From Desulfobacteraceae bacterium (GTDB lineage: Bacteria; Desulfobacterota; Desulfobacteria; Desulfobacterales; Desulfobacteraceae): a stretch of 22,356 nucleotides of DNA. Below the pieces are notes generated by a model, which was not told where the DNA came from, did no database searches, and saw only the letters and a program-made list of their open reading frames with translations. Position 1 is the first letter of the stretch, and each line of letters opens with the position of its first letter. The stretch spans positions 1 through 22,356 of the forward strand of contig PIVQ01000045.1 of the NCBI GenBank assembly GCA_003354055.1, read 5' to 3'. A program made the position numbers and the translations under genes. This document shows, piece by piece, positions 15,717 to 22,356 of this stretch.

Positions 15717-16790
15717 TTATTCACCCTTCTGAAGAAATCTATCCGGCATTTTGTCTCCCATGTTCAAAAACGGGAGCAGGTTTTTCTGGCCCGCATCGAT
15801 AATGTATTTGTTACCCACCCTTGGTAATACCTCCAGCATGGCCTCCAGATACATCCGTTTTTTGGTGACATCCTTTGCCTGGGCATAGGCATTGTATATG
15901 GCCACAAACTTGGTGGCATCACCTTCGGCCCGGTTCACCCGGTCAATAGCGTACCCCTCGGCATCCTTGACCAAACGTTTGGCCTCACCTCTTGCCAAAG
16001 GAACAGCCTTGTTATACTCCTCCCTGGCCTTATAAATGGTCTGCTCTTTTTCCTGAATGGCCTGGTTGACCTCATTAAAAGATGCTTGAACCGGCTCCGG
16101 CACATTTGTCTTTTTCATCTCTATATTAACGATACTGATACCGGCCTTGGCCTTATTCATCTCAGTTTGAAGCATTTCCTTGGCAGCATTGGCAATTTCC
16201 GCACGACTGGAAATAACTTCGTTGATGCTTCTGTCACCGATCACCGTCCGCATGGTCGCCTCTGACATATGGCGAAGCAAAGATCCTACATCCTTGACAT
16301 TGAACAGATACTCTTGGGGGTTTGACCTCCGGTACTGAACAATCCAGGGCACAACAGCCACATTCAGATCCCCGGTAAGCATGAGAGAGGATTCCTGCCT
16401 GGATGAATCTGCAGAAGTCCGGTATGTCCCCGTACTGCTATAGGTCTTGAAGCCAAACTCTGCTGTTTCGGGCTGCCTGACGTTGACTTTAGTTACTTTT
16501 TCAATGCCTGTAGGTAATTTAAAATTCAGGCCAGGCTGGGCCAGACGGTCAAACTTGCCAAACCGCTGAATTACGCCGACCTCACTTCGCCCCACTGTAA
16601 AAAACATGGAAGACCCCAAAAACACCAGCAGCAGCAAAATGCCGACAAAAAACACACCGGGGAATTTGAATCCTTTAAATTTATTTACAAGATCATCCAT
16701 CTGCGGTGGTTTGGGCATGCCCGGACCACCCCCCTTATTTTTTTCGTATTTTTGCTGGTTTTCCCTAAGCTTTTCCCAATCCCAATTCAT
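15717..16790 (-). CDS. hflK: Membrane protease modulator HflK (SPFH/band 7)
   Basis: 357 residues. The N-terminus has the HflK pattern MNWDWEKLRE..., a Gly/Pro-rich cytoplasmic tail (about 20-30), one membrane helix (about 44-65), the SPFH domain beginning GRSEVGVIQRFGKFDRLAQPG, the IRY-like V-P-W-I-V-Q-Y-R segment, and a long coiled coil (QEKEQTIYKAREEYNKAVP..., GEAKRLVKDAEGYA). First gene of the hflKC operon, with AGGA about 10 nt before the ATG. The tail is shorter and less glycine-rich than in E. coli. Confidence 0.96.
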   Translation of the reverse strand: MNWDWEKLRENQQKYEKNKGGGPGMPKPPQMDDLVNKFKGFKFPGVFFVGILLLLVFLGSSMFFTVGRSEVGVIQRFGKFDRLAQPGLNFKLPTGIEKVTKVNVRQPETAEFGFKTYSSTGTYRTSADSSRQESSLMLTGDLNVAVVPWIVQYRRSNPQEYLFNVKDVGSLLRHMSEATMRTVIGDRSINEVISSRAEIANAAKEMLQTEMNKAKAGISIVNIEMKKTNVPEPVQASFNEVNQAIQEKEQTIYKAREEYNKAVPLARGEAKRLVKDAEGYAIDRVNRAEGDATKFVAIYNAYAQAKDVTKKRMYLEAMLEVLPRVGNKYIIDAGQKNLLPFLNMGDKMPDRFLQKGE

Positions 16791-16863
16791 AAATTCTGTC
16801 CTATACTGTAGAGTCCTGTGTCGCGGTTAACTGCTTAATTAATTCTGAAATCATTGTGAAGGC

Positions 16864-16891
16864 AAAATATGACTTTATTTATAATTATCAA
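16864..16891 (-). promoter_or_regulatory. Candidate promoter for hflKC
   Basis: On the minus strand, TTGATA (complement of 16886-16891), a 16-nt spacer and TATTTT (complement of 16864-16869), about 70 nt before the hflK ATG. The 16791-17048 gap between divergent hflK and dciA is AT-rich and otherwise holds nothing I can name. Confidence 0.4.
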
Positions 16892-17048
16892 GCCTAAAAG
16901 GCAATATTTATTTAAGGAATCTCCCAGCGGAGCAAGGCATGAAACCTACGCCCTGAATATTATCATTGGGGGTATATTCCACCGAGGTTCTATGATATGA
17001 CATCTAATATACGATCAACCATAAGTTATCAAGACAAGGAATTAAACT

Positions 17049-17369
17049 TTGGGCAACACTGACAACAAAGGCAAACTGGTACACATCAGCGACATTCTGG
17101 CCAAGGCCCTGGGCAAATACAGACCGGCCATGGATACGGACATGACACTGATCTGGGACATCTGGGATACCGCTGTTGGCAGCCCCATTGCCATGAACGC
17201 CAAGCCGGATGCGTTTAAAGACGGGATCTTATCCGTCAATGTGTCTAGTTCCGCATGGATTCACCAGCTCAAATTCCTTGAAAAAGAGATGATAGCCAAT
17301 CTGAATAAACACATGGATAAGTCCCTAATCACCCAAATCCGGTTTAAAATTGGAAAAATTCACAGCTGA
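17049..17369 (+). CDS. DciA-like DUF721 protein (probable replicative helicase loader)
   Basis: 106 residues from a TTG start, with AAGGA (17036-17040) 8 nt upstream. Visible DUF721 features: an N-terminal helical L-x-x-I-L-A-K-A-L stretch, W-D-I-W-D-T-A-V-G, then the strand-helix pattern G-I-L-x-V-x-V-x-S-S-A-W-I-H-Q-L-K-F-L-E. DciA is the ancestral bacterial helicase operator that helps load DnaB where DnaC/DnaI is missing. The name rests on the domain; single-domain DUF721 proteins outside studied species are less well characterised. It overlaps the next gene by 20 bp and shares the plus-strand block with dnaX and recR. Confidence 0.75.
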   Translation: MGNTDNKGKLVHISDILAKALGKYRPAMDTDMTLIWDIWDTAVGSPIAMNAKPDAFKDGILSVNVSSSAWIHQLKFLEKEMIANLNKHMDKSLITQIRFKIGKIHS

Positions 17370-18072
17370 ATCTCTGTTTGACGGCCGGATTCGCCTGAAG
17401 CAACCCCAAACCGGCTATCGATATACCATAGATCCTGTTCTTCTCTGCGCCCAATTATCCCCTGCCCCCGGCACCCGAATTCTGGACATCGGCTGTGGTT
17501 GCGGCATCATGCCCCTGATCCTGGGATTCAGACACCCTAAAACATCCATTACCGGTGTTGAAATTCAACCGGAATTGGCTGATCTGGCAACTCGAAATAT
17601 TATTGAAAACCAGATGCAAAACACCGTTTCATCCACCTGTACAGACATTTTAGATATGCAGTTATCAGATACCCTACCGGCCTTTGACTTGATCATATCC
17701 AACCCTCCCTATAAAAAGGAAGATACCGGCCGCCTGAATCCGAACAGACAGAAAGCTGTTGCCAGACATGAAATAAAACTGACCATTGCCAAGCTTTTTG
17801 CAAAAGCAGACAAACTTCTCAAACCGAAAGGCCGGATCGTGATAATCTTCCCTTCAGAGCGCCTGTTTGACGTGCATAAGGCCATGGCCGATACATCAAT
17901 CTCTCCCGAATGGGTCCGGTTCATCCATCCGTTTGAAGAAAAAAATGCAAAAAGAGTCATTGTCTCAAGCGCTAAAAATATCAAATCATCCTGCAGGGTT
18001 CTCCCCCCGTTATACCTGTATGACAATAAAAACCTTCCTACAAAAGCGCATAACGCCCTCTTTAATCCTTGA
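17350..18072 (+). CDS. TrmN6-like tRNA1(Val) adenine-37 N6-methyltransferase family protein
   Basis: 240 residues. SAM-dependent Rossmann methyltransferase: motif I DIGCGCG (46-52), V-E-I-Q-P-E-L after strand 2, and the N6-adenine motif N118-P-P-Y121 in LIISNPPYKK. The N-terminal lead (LKQP-x-x-GYRYTIDPVLL) is typical of TrmN6/YfiC proteins, which methylate A37 of tRNA1(Val). Related YfiC-like proteins could modify other RNAs, so the substrate is inferred. The start is TTG at 17350, inside the end of the DUF721 gene. Its TGA stop lies inside the -35 box of the tRNA-Ser promoter. Confidence 0.85.
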   Translation: MEKFTAESLFDGRIRLKQPQTGYRYTIDPVLLCAQLSPAPGTRILDIGCGCGIMPLILGFRHPKTSITGVEIQPELADLATRNIIENQMQNTVSSTCTDILDMQLSDTLPAFDLIISNPPYKKEDTGRLNPNRQKAVARHEIKLTIAKLFAKADKLLKPKGRIVIIFPSERLFDVHKAMADTSISPEWVRFIHPFEEKNAKRVIVSSAKNIKSSCRVLPPLYLYDNKNLPTKAHNALFNP

Positions 18073-18097
18073 CACAAACTCAAAAAGATACTACTTT
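18069..18097 (+). promoter_or_regulatory. Promoter of tRNA-Ser
   Basis: A perfect -35 TTGACA (18069-18074), a 17-nt spacer and -10 TACTTT (18092-18097), about 20 nt before the tRNA 5' end. The -35 box includes the stop codon of the preceding gene. Confidence 0.75.
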
Positions 18098-18116
18098 GCC
18101 TGGGTTAATTGATTGC

Positions 18117-18206
18117 GGAGAGGTGACCGAGCGGCTGAAGGTGCACGCCTGGAAAGCGTGTGTATCTTAACGGGTACCGAGGGTTCGAATCCCTCCTTCT
18201 CCGCCA
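18117..18206 (+). tRNA. tRNA-Ser (anticodon GGA), CCA encoded
   Basis: 90 nt, a class II tRNA with a long variable arm. The acceptor GGAGAGG (18117-18123) pairs with CTTCTCC (18196-18202) with one G-U, discriminator G203-type base at 18203, then CCA. The anticodon loop CTGGAAA reads GGA, for UCC/UCU codons. The T-arm GGGTTCGAATCCC is perfect. It is flanked by its own promoter and terminator, and its 3' end is the candidate attachment site of the degraded element downstream. Confidence 0.97.
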
Positions 18207-18207
18207 C
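18194..18207 (+). other. Candidate attL: tRNA-Ser 3' end
   Basis: TCCTTCTCCGCCAC at the end of the tRNA gene recurs with one mismatch at 19195-19208. An integrase remnant lies between the two copies. Use of tRNA 3' ends by tyrosine integrases is established; the assignment here is inferred. Confidence 0.6.
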
Positions 18208-18217
18208 CAATACATGA

Positions 18218-18246
18218 AGCTACTGTGATTACAGTGGCTTTTTTTA
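18218..18246 (+). terminator. Rho-independent terminator after tRNA-Ser
   Basis: Stem AGCTACTGT (18218-18226) with ACAGTGGCT (18231-18239), including one wobble pair, a 4-nt loop, and a T-run at 18239-18245. Confidence 0.85.
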
Positions 18247-18312
18247 TATTTATAGCCTGGCATTTATAATCCATCCCCACTTATCCACTTTGTAAAGATG
18301 GAGGATGAAAAA

Positions 18313-18620
18313 ATGAGGACAGGCAACTCCCCTTCGTATCTGGTCAGAAATTCCTACTCCTACTGCTTTCGAATGATAATTCCCAAGGATCTACAGACAA
18401 CTGCATCCAAAAAGGAGTTGAAATACCAATGACTATGAAAAGAAAAGCCTCAAAAACAAATCCAGCAAACGTCTTGTGCCTCTTCATCCATCCCTAATTG
18501 AACTGGGTTTCACTGAGTATGCCAAGGGTGTAAACCATCACCGGATGTCCCCCGACTGTAAATACCGAGAATATACCGGCAAGTATGCCAATCCTTGAGG
18601 TAATCCTGTGTGAAAATCAG
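18313..18620 (+). pseudogene. Degraded tyrosine-recombinase (phage-type integrase) gene
   Basis: Two fragments of one integrase in different frames. Fragment 1 (18313-18432, 39 residues, GGAGG about 8 nt upstream of the ATG) begins MRTGNSPSYLVRNSYSYCFR and continues RMIIPKDLQ...KKEL, the N-terminal arm-type start of phage-like integrases. Fragment 2 (18428-18598, one base out of frame) contains KSLKNKSSKRLVPLHPSLIELGF, matching the catalytic-domain stretch K-x-x-x-S-x-R-x-V-P-L-H-P-x-L, then K-Y-R-E-x-T-G-K-Y-x-N-P before a stop. A further G-N-P-V codes in another frame just after. The whole core-binding domain and the C-terminal R-H-x-x-Y part are missing, so the gene is not functional. Its place right after a tRNA gene is the usual integrase position. 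Confidence 0.85.
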
Positions 18621-18795
18621 AAGGGGAATCCCTTGAAACCTGAAAAGCATGCAAGGAGTAGTACCGACCTCCCACCCCCACCGCCGCCTAATCCCCCGGG
18701 TCTGCAAAAGGTGATATAGGTCCCATTGGAGATCAGACGTTGAATTCGGTCCTGACCAATTTTCTTAATGGGAACGCCGGTTCGTTGGCCGATTA

Positions 18796-18880
18796 GGTCC
18801 GGGTGGGGTATCCGAGCCATCAGGTCGCAATTTTTGCTGTTTAAAAATTGATCGATCAGGCCGGATATCCCACCCGGACC
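18796..18880. repeat. 85-nt nested palindrome
   Basis: The outer arms, 18796-18818 (GGTCCGGGTGGGGTATCCG...) and 18859-18880 (inverted), pair over about 22 bp with one mismatch and a one-base bulge. An inner stem CAATTTTT/AAAAATTG (18829-18836 with 18843-18850) sits inside. No T-run follows. It may be a REP-like or replication/transfer hairpin of the lost element. Confidence 0.6.
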
Positions 18881-18966
18881 GGCGGTTGATATGCTTTCCA
18901 TTAGGACAGATACAAAAAGATACATCCGACAGCAATTTGGTTGTATAGGTTAGGATAGCGAGAGCC

Positions 18967-19022
18967 GCGAGAACAGTCTGCTGTTCTCGCCGATCAAGCG
19001 GTTCCCGCCGTTCTCGCTTTTT
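18967..19022 (+). terminator. Alternative hairpins ending in a T-run (terminator-like)
   Basis: GCGAGAACAG (18967-18976) pairs perfectly with CTGTTCTCGC (18981-18990). A second GTTCTCGC at 19010-19017, followed by TTTTT, can pair with the same left arm. The two pairings exclude each other. Confidence 0.4.
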
Positions 19023-19069
19023 GGGCATCTATCTCCATATTGAGAATTCCTGAAAAGTACTCACTCTGG

Positions 19070-19098
19070 TTGACCCCACCCGCCCCCTCTGATATAAA
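19070..19098 (+). promoter_or_regulatory. Promoter for the dnaX-ybaB-recR operon
   Basis: -35 TTGACC (19070-19075), a 17-nt spacer and -10 TATAAA (19093-19098). The predicted start is near 19105, giving a leader of about 120 nt before the dnaX ATG. It lies inside the element scar. Confidence 0.65.
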
Positions 19099-19144
19099 AG
19101 TGGGTCTGATACCAAGTAAGGTATTAAGAAACAATAATTTAAGG

Positions 19145-19189
19145 ATGACAAGCGGCGCAGTAAAGTGGTTTCAGGGCATTGGGTCCTGA
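19145..19189 (+). pseudogene. Possible 5' fragment of a cold-shock protein gene
   Basis: A 14-codon frame, MTSGAVKWFQGIGS then stop, starts after TTTAAGG. The first nine residues fit the Csp N-terminus M-x-x-G-x-V-K-W-F exactly; the usual N-x-x-K-G-F-G-F-I that follows is absent. It ends 5 bp before the second att-like repeat. Either a csp gene start was joined here during loss of the element, or this is a short leader peptide of the dnaX transcript. Confidence 0.45.
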
Positions 19190-19194
19190 CCCCG

Positions 19195-19208
19195 TCCTCC
19201 TCCGCCAC
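19195..19208 (+). other. Candidate attR: near-copy of tRNA-Ser 3' end
   Basis: TCCTCCTCCGCCAC matches the end of the tRNA-Ser gene (18194-18207) at 13 of 14 bases, about 1 kb away, just before dnaX. Confidence 0.55.
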
Positions 19209-19223
19209 ACAGCTTTCAGACTC

Positions 19224-21038
19224 ATGTCTTATCAAGTTTTAGCATTAAAATACCGGCCGCAGACATTTGATGATGTTGTGGGCCAGGAGCATGTCACCAC
19301 GACCCTGACCAATGCCATAACTGCGGATCGTGTGGCACACGCCATATTGCTTACCGGTCCCAGGGGAACAGGCAAAACCACTATTGCAAGAATTCTGGCC
19401 AAGGCAATGGTTTGCACCCAGGGCCCAACACCAAAACCCTGCAACACCTGTAAAATATGTACAGACATCATTCACGGCCATTGTGCCGATGTATTTGAAA
19501 TCGACGGGGCCTCCAACAACAGTGTTGAACAGATCAGGGATCTTCGGGAAAATGTGACCTATATGCCGGCTTCAGCCCGGTTGAAAATTTATATAATTGA
19601 TGAAGTTCACATGTTGTCGGTTGCGGCATTCAATGCCCTGCTTAAAACCCTTGAAGAGCCTCCGGCCCACGTACTCTTTGTTTTTGCCACCACTGAAGTT
19701 CACAAAATTCCGGCCACAATTCTGTCAAGATGCCAGCGTCATGACTTGTCCAGGATCTCCTTGGACAAAATCTCGGATCATTTAAATACCCTCTGCCAAA
19801 AAGAAGGTTTTTCAGTGGACAGGGAAAGCCTGGATCTTATTGCCCTTGAAGCAGACGGTTCCATCAGGGATTCTTTGAGCCTTCTGGACCGGATATTATC
19901 CGCAAGCCCGGATAAAGTAATTGCCCATGATACCGTGACGGACAACTTAGGGGTGATGGATCGGCGCCTTATGTTTGAAATTTCATCCGGGGTATTTAAT
20001 AATGATGGGGCAAGCCTGATCCGACTTGTTGAACGGGTGAACGATTCCGGCCGGGATTTAAAAAAGTTGTATGCGGATATAATATTCCACTTCCGGAATT
20101 TAAACATTATCAAACTTTGCGGCAAGGATACATCTGCCCTGAACCTGATAAACACGGAAAAAGAGGAGCTGCTACAGGCAGTTTCCAAGGTTCCCCCAAC
20201 ATACCTGAGTATGCTGCTTCAATTACTCCTGAGCGAAGAAAACCTGGTTCGGTTTTCTTCCCATACCCAGACCGCCGTAGAAATGGTGCTGCTCAAGCTG
20301 CTCCAGATCAACCCGGGCGCCCAACTGGACCAGATCATCACCAAACTTGACACCTTGGCCAGACAAATTGATACCAAGATCTCAAATAGTCCGCCACAAG
20401 ACATCTCAGCCAATGCTGCACCTGCCCCCGGGACGAGGCCAGACCATCAGAACCCATCAAATCCGCAGCCCCAGGCAAGTTTTGCCGGCAGAGCACCGGA
20501 ACCAGAGCCGCCGCCAATGCCGCCCAGGAATCACATGCCGGCTCAGCAGCAGGCAAGACAAGCACCAGTGCAACAGGAGCCACCGTTGGCAGCTCCGAAC
20601 AATCAATTTGCACAGCAGGGGAATACGCCCCCTCCTCATCATGAGGTGCAGGCATCTCAGGACAATGTTCCTTCCCAACCCGCAGGGCCTGCCAGCTGGC
20701 AGGACTTTTTAAACATGCTGCAAAAAAAACTGCCCTCTATTTTTGCCCTGCTCTCAAAGGGGCGGGCAGACACCTCAGGTGACACCCAGATCAACGTTGA
20801 ACTGGATTCCTGCTCTGCCTTTGAGTCATCACGGCTTAAAACCAAAGACAAGGAACTACAGGAATTATGCAAGACATTCCTGGGCAAATCCATTACTATT
20901 AAAATCAACGCAAAGACAGCCCTCCCTGTTGTGGGGCCTTCCGAAGACCGGAAAGCCCAAGAAAAGGCAAGACAGGCTGCTTCCAGACACCCCATGGTCC
21001 AGGAGGCCAGACGGTTGTTTGACGGTGAAATAATTTAA
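19224..21038 (+). CDS. dnaX: DNA polymerase III subunit gamma/tau
   Basis: 604 residues from ATG 19224 (MSYQVLALKYRPQTFDDVVGQ, the invariant family start). Clamp-loader ATPase: Walker A GPRGTGKT (45-52), zinc-binding C64, C73, C76, C79, Walker B IIDEVH (124-129), SRC motif (168-170) and domain III up to about 375. A Pro/Gln/Ala-rich linker (about 390-490) precedes a short C-terminal domain. The frame extends back to a TTG at 19179 through att-like DNA, which I reject as coding. No ribosome site is visible before the ATG (CACACAGCTTTCAGACTC). A run of eight A at 20722-20729, right after the linker, could allow frameshifting to make a shorter form. Confidence 0.96.
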   Translation: MSYQVLALKYRPQTFDDVVGQEHVTTTLTNAITADRVAHAILLTGPRGTGKTTIARILAKAMVCTQGPTPKPCNTCKICTDIIHGHCADVFEIDGASNNSVEQIRDLRENVTYMPASARLKIYIIDEVHMLSVAAFNALLKTLEEPPAHVLFVFATTEVHKIPATILSRCQRHDLSRISLDKISDHLNTLCQKEGFSVDRESLDLIALEADGSIRDSLSLLDRILSASPDKVIAHDTVTDNLGVMDRRLMFEISSGVFNNDGASLIRLVERVNDSGRDLKKLYADIIFHFRNLNIIKLCGKDTSALNLINTEKEELLQAVSKVPPTYLSMLLQLLLSEENLVRFSSHTQTAVEMVLLKLLQINPGAQLDQIITKLDTLARQIDTKISNSPPQDISANAAPAPGTRPDHQNPSNPQPQASFAGRAPEPEPPPMPPRNHMPAQQQARQAPVQQEPPLAAPNNQFAQQGNTPPPHHEVQASQDNVPSQPAGPASWQDFLNMLQKKLPSIFALLSKGRADTSGDTQINVELDSCSAFESSRLKTKDKELQELCKTFLGKSITIKINAKTALPVVGPSEDRKAQEKARQAASRHPMVQEARRLFDGEII

Positions 21039-21078
21039 CAAACTATAATTTTCGGACTAAAATTAGGAGCACACGACT

Positions 21079-21387
21079 ATGAAAAATATGAACACAATGA
21101 TGAAACAGGCACAGAAGCTTCAGAAAAAAATGCTGAAAACCCAGGAGGAACTGGCAAGCAAAAAAGTAGAGGCTTCAGCAGGCGGCGGCATGGTAAAAGT
21201 TGTGGCCAACGGCAGCCAGAAAATCGATTCCATTGTACTGGAAAAAGAAGTCGTGGATCCCGAAGATATTGAAATGCTTCAGGACCTTATTATAGCTGCG
21301 GTTAATGATGCCCTGAACAAGTCTCAGGAAATGGTTTCTTCGGAAATGGGCAAACTGACCGGTGGCTTCAATATCCCGGGTTTATAA
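21079..21387 (+). CDS. Nucleoid-associated protein, YbaB/EbfC family
   Basis: 102 residues, usual length. Small dimeric DNA-binding protein found between dnaX and recR in many bacteria. The N-terminal helix is rich in Met, Lys and Gln ([18 protein letters not shown]), followed by [19 protein letters not shown] and the C-terminal [15 protein letters not shown] (21065-21069) lies 9 nt before the ATG. It follows dnaX by 40 bp and precedes recR by 30 bp, so all three are likely one transcript. Confidence 0.97.
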   Translation: MKNMNTMMKQAQKLQKKMLKTQEELASKKVEASAGGGMVKVVANGSQKIDSIVLEKEVVDPEDIEMLQDLIIAAVNDALNKSQEMVSSEMGKLTGGFNIPGL

Positions 21388-21417
21388 TCAGCACTTAAAT
21401 AGCGCAAATTACATATT

Positions 21418-22017
21418 GTGAATCATTACCCGGAAGCAATTTTAAAACTGATCAATTCCCTGTCCACCCTGCCGGGAATCGGTAAAAAAACCGCAGAAAG
21501 ACTGGCCCTGCATATTCTCCATGCACCGGACCATGAGGCTGCGGCCCTGGCAGGAGATATTGTTGAGTTGAAAAGCAGTGTGCAGCTCTGCACCTCCTGT
21601 TTTGCTCTCAGTGATACGGACCAATGCCGGATCTGCGCAGATCCGGCCAGGGACAGCTCCGTCATCTGTGTGGTTGAAAACCCCACAGACATGGCTGCCA
21701 TTGAAAATGCCAAAGCCTTTTCAGGCACCTACCACATTTTAGGCGGAGCCCTTTCCCCCATAGACGGGATCGGACCGGATGATATCCGCCTGGCAGAGTT
21801 GTTCACCCGGGCAAACCCCGCGACCACTTCCGAAATCATCCTTGCCACGAAAACAAATGTGGAAGGAGAGGCCACAGCCTCATATATTCTGGACAGATTA
21901 AAGGAATCGCAAATAAAGCTGACCCGCATCGCATCCGGAGTACCCATGGGCGGGGATCTCCAATACGTTGACCCCTTGACCATGCAAAAGGCTATGGAAA
22001 AAAGATATGGATTCTAA
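21418..22017 (+). CDS. recR: Recombination mediator RecR
   Basis: 199 residues, usual length. Part of the RecFOR pathway, loading RecA at gaps. Visible: helix-hairpin-helix LPGIGKKTAERLALH (18-32), zinc finger C58, C61, C70, C73 (CTSC...CRIC), the Toprim start VICVVENPTDMAAIE (82-96), YHILGGALSPIDGIGPDDI, and the C-terminal RIASGVPMGGDLQYVDPLTM. The start is GTG at 21418 with no strong ribosome site, so it may be read by coupling with ybaB. The next gene begins inside its last 11 bp. Confidence 0.97.
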   Translation: MNHYPEAILKLINSLSTLPGIGKKTAERLALHILHAPDHEAAALAGDIVELKSSVQLCTSCFALSDTDQCRICADPARDSSVICVVENPTDMAAIENAKAFSGTYHILGGALSPIDGIGPDDIRLAELFTRANPATTSEIILATKTNVEGEATASYILDRLKESQIKLTRIASGVPMGGDLQYVDPLTMQKAMEKRYGF

Positions 22018-22356
22018 CGAAAAAACATCCCGGGATATATTTGACTGCCAGCTTTGCGGGCAGTGCTGCCAAGGATTCGGCGGCACCTACGTTACTCCGG
22101 CAGACATTGAAAATATTTCCGATTTTATAAAGGCTGATCCCGATACGTTTGTGGATACCTATTGCGACATGTCAGGAGTAAGACCAGTGCTGACCCTCAG
22201 TGACCATGGGACCTGCATTTTTTTTGAACCTGAGAAACAATGCACCATCCATCCGGTAAAACCCTATATGTGCAAAGCCTGGCCATTCATCAAAACCATC
22301 ATTAAAAATCCTGAAAATTGGGATACCATGGCCAACTCCTGCCCGGGAATGAGAAA
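22007..22356 (+). CDS. YkgJ-family cysteine-cluster (zinc/iron chelating) protein, 3' end outside the window
   Basis: The first 116 codons are visible. The N-terminus carries C14-x-x-C17-x-x-C20-C21 (DCQLCGQCCQG), then further cysteines in YCDM, TCIFF, QCTIHPVKPYMCKAWPF and NSCPG. This is the pattern of the YkgJ/UPF0153 family, putative metal-binding proteins of unknown role. The ATG lies 11 bp inside recR (GGAAAAAAG upstream), so translation is probably coupled. It may be a casual downstream neighbour rather than part of recombination. Confidence 0.88.
   Translation, partial: MDSNEKTSRDIFDCQLCGQCCQGFGGTYVTPADIENISDFIKADPDTFVDTYCDMSGVRPVLTLSDHGTCIFFEPEKQCTIHPVKPYMCKAWPFIKTIIKNPENWDTMANSCPGMR

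Larger units (their letters stand above)
18621..19069. other. Gene-free remnant of the integrated element
   Basis: About 450 bp without a gene I can support. Base composition shifts locally (CCCCCACCGCCGCC near 18680), and short open frames on the minus strand resemble no family I know. It contains two palindromic structures listed separately. It reads as decayed cargo between the broken integrase and the dnaX promoter. Confidence 0.5.

Noticed and set aside
19179..19223. 15-codon N-terminal extension of DnaX
   Set aside because: It reads through the att-like repeat; the family start MSYQVLA is at 19224.
18207..19223. SRP (4.5S) RNA upstream of dnaX, as in some bacteria
   Set aside because: The conserved GGTCAGG...GGAAGCAGC core is not found on either strand.
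18617..19235. Minus-strand frames of 65-102 codons in the scar region
   Set aside because: They have low-complexity or palindrome-derived sequence, no family match and no ribosome site; I treat them as noise.

Overview
The window looks like a chromosomal core region of a Gram-negative sulfate-reducer-type bacterium (Desulfobacterota, probably Desulfobacteraceae). This is inferred from the protein sequences, the complete Tol-Pal and HflKC envelope systems, the small AURKAIP1/COX24-type ribosomal protein and moderate GC; no database search was run. Nearly everything up to about 16.8 kb is on the minus strand, and everything beyond about 17.0 kb is on the plus strand.

Layout, left to right. (1) 1-3816, minus: the start of a bactofilin, a Csd4/Pgp1-like (M99) peptidoglycan carboxypeptidase, an unrecognised single-pass membrane protein, and a Csd6/Pgp2-like YkuD enzyme with two NTF2-like domains. 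These resemble the Helicobacter/Campylobacter helical cell-shape toolkit, here as one tight gene run. (2) 3829-5998, minus: ruvC-ruvA-ruvB (Holliday junction resolution). (3) 6015-11047, minus: tolQ-tolR-tolA-tolB-pal-cpoB (outer-membrane constriction), with a terminator-like hairpin between pal and cpoB. (4) 11330-13728, minus: fmdB, groES, groEL and a strong terminator. (5) 13861-14740: a small HExxH protein and a divergently transcribed 31-residue ribosomal protein (bS22-type), separated by tandem operator-like dyads. (6) 14746-16790, minus: hflK-hflC.

(7) 17049-18206, plus: dciA-like DUF721 gene, trmN6-like methyltransferase, and tRNA-Ser(GGA) with its own promoter and terminator. (8) 18207-19223: the scar of an integrative element. 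It holds a broken tyrosine integrase, a near-repeat of the tRNA 3' end about 1 kb away (candidate attL/attR), large palindromes, and what looks like the first residues of a cold-shock protein gene. (9) 19224-22356, plus: dnaX-ybaB-recR, then the start of a YkgJ-type cysteine-cluster protein.

Transcribed in the order tolQ to bactofilin, the left 11 kb joins envelope constriction, recombination and peptidoglycan-shape genes with mostly overlapping or very short junctions. The most notable items are the bactofilin/Csd4/membrane-linker/Csd6 module, the tandem dyads upstream of the bS22-type gene, and the element scar between tRNA-Ser and dnaX.
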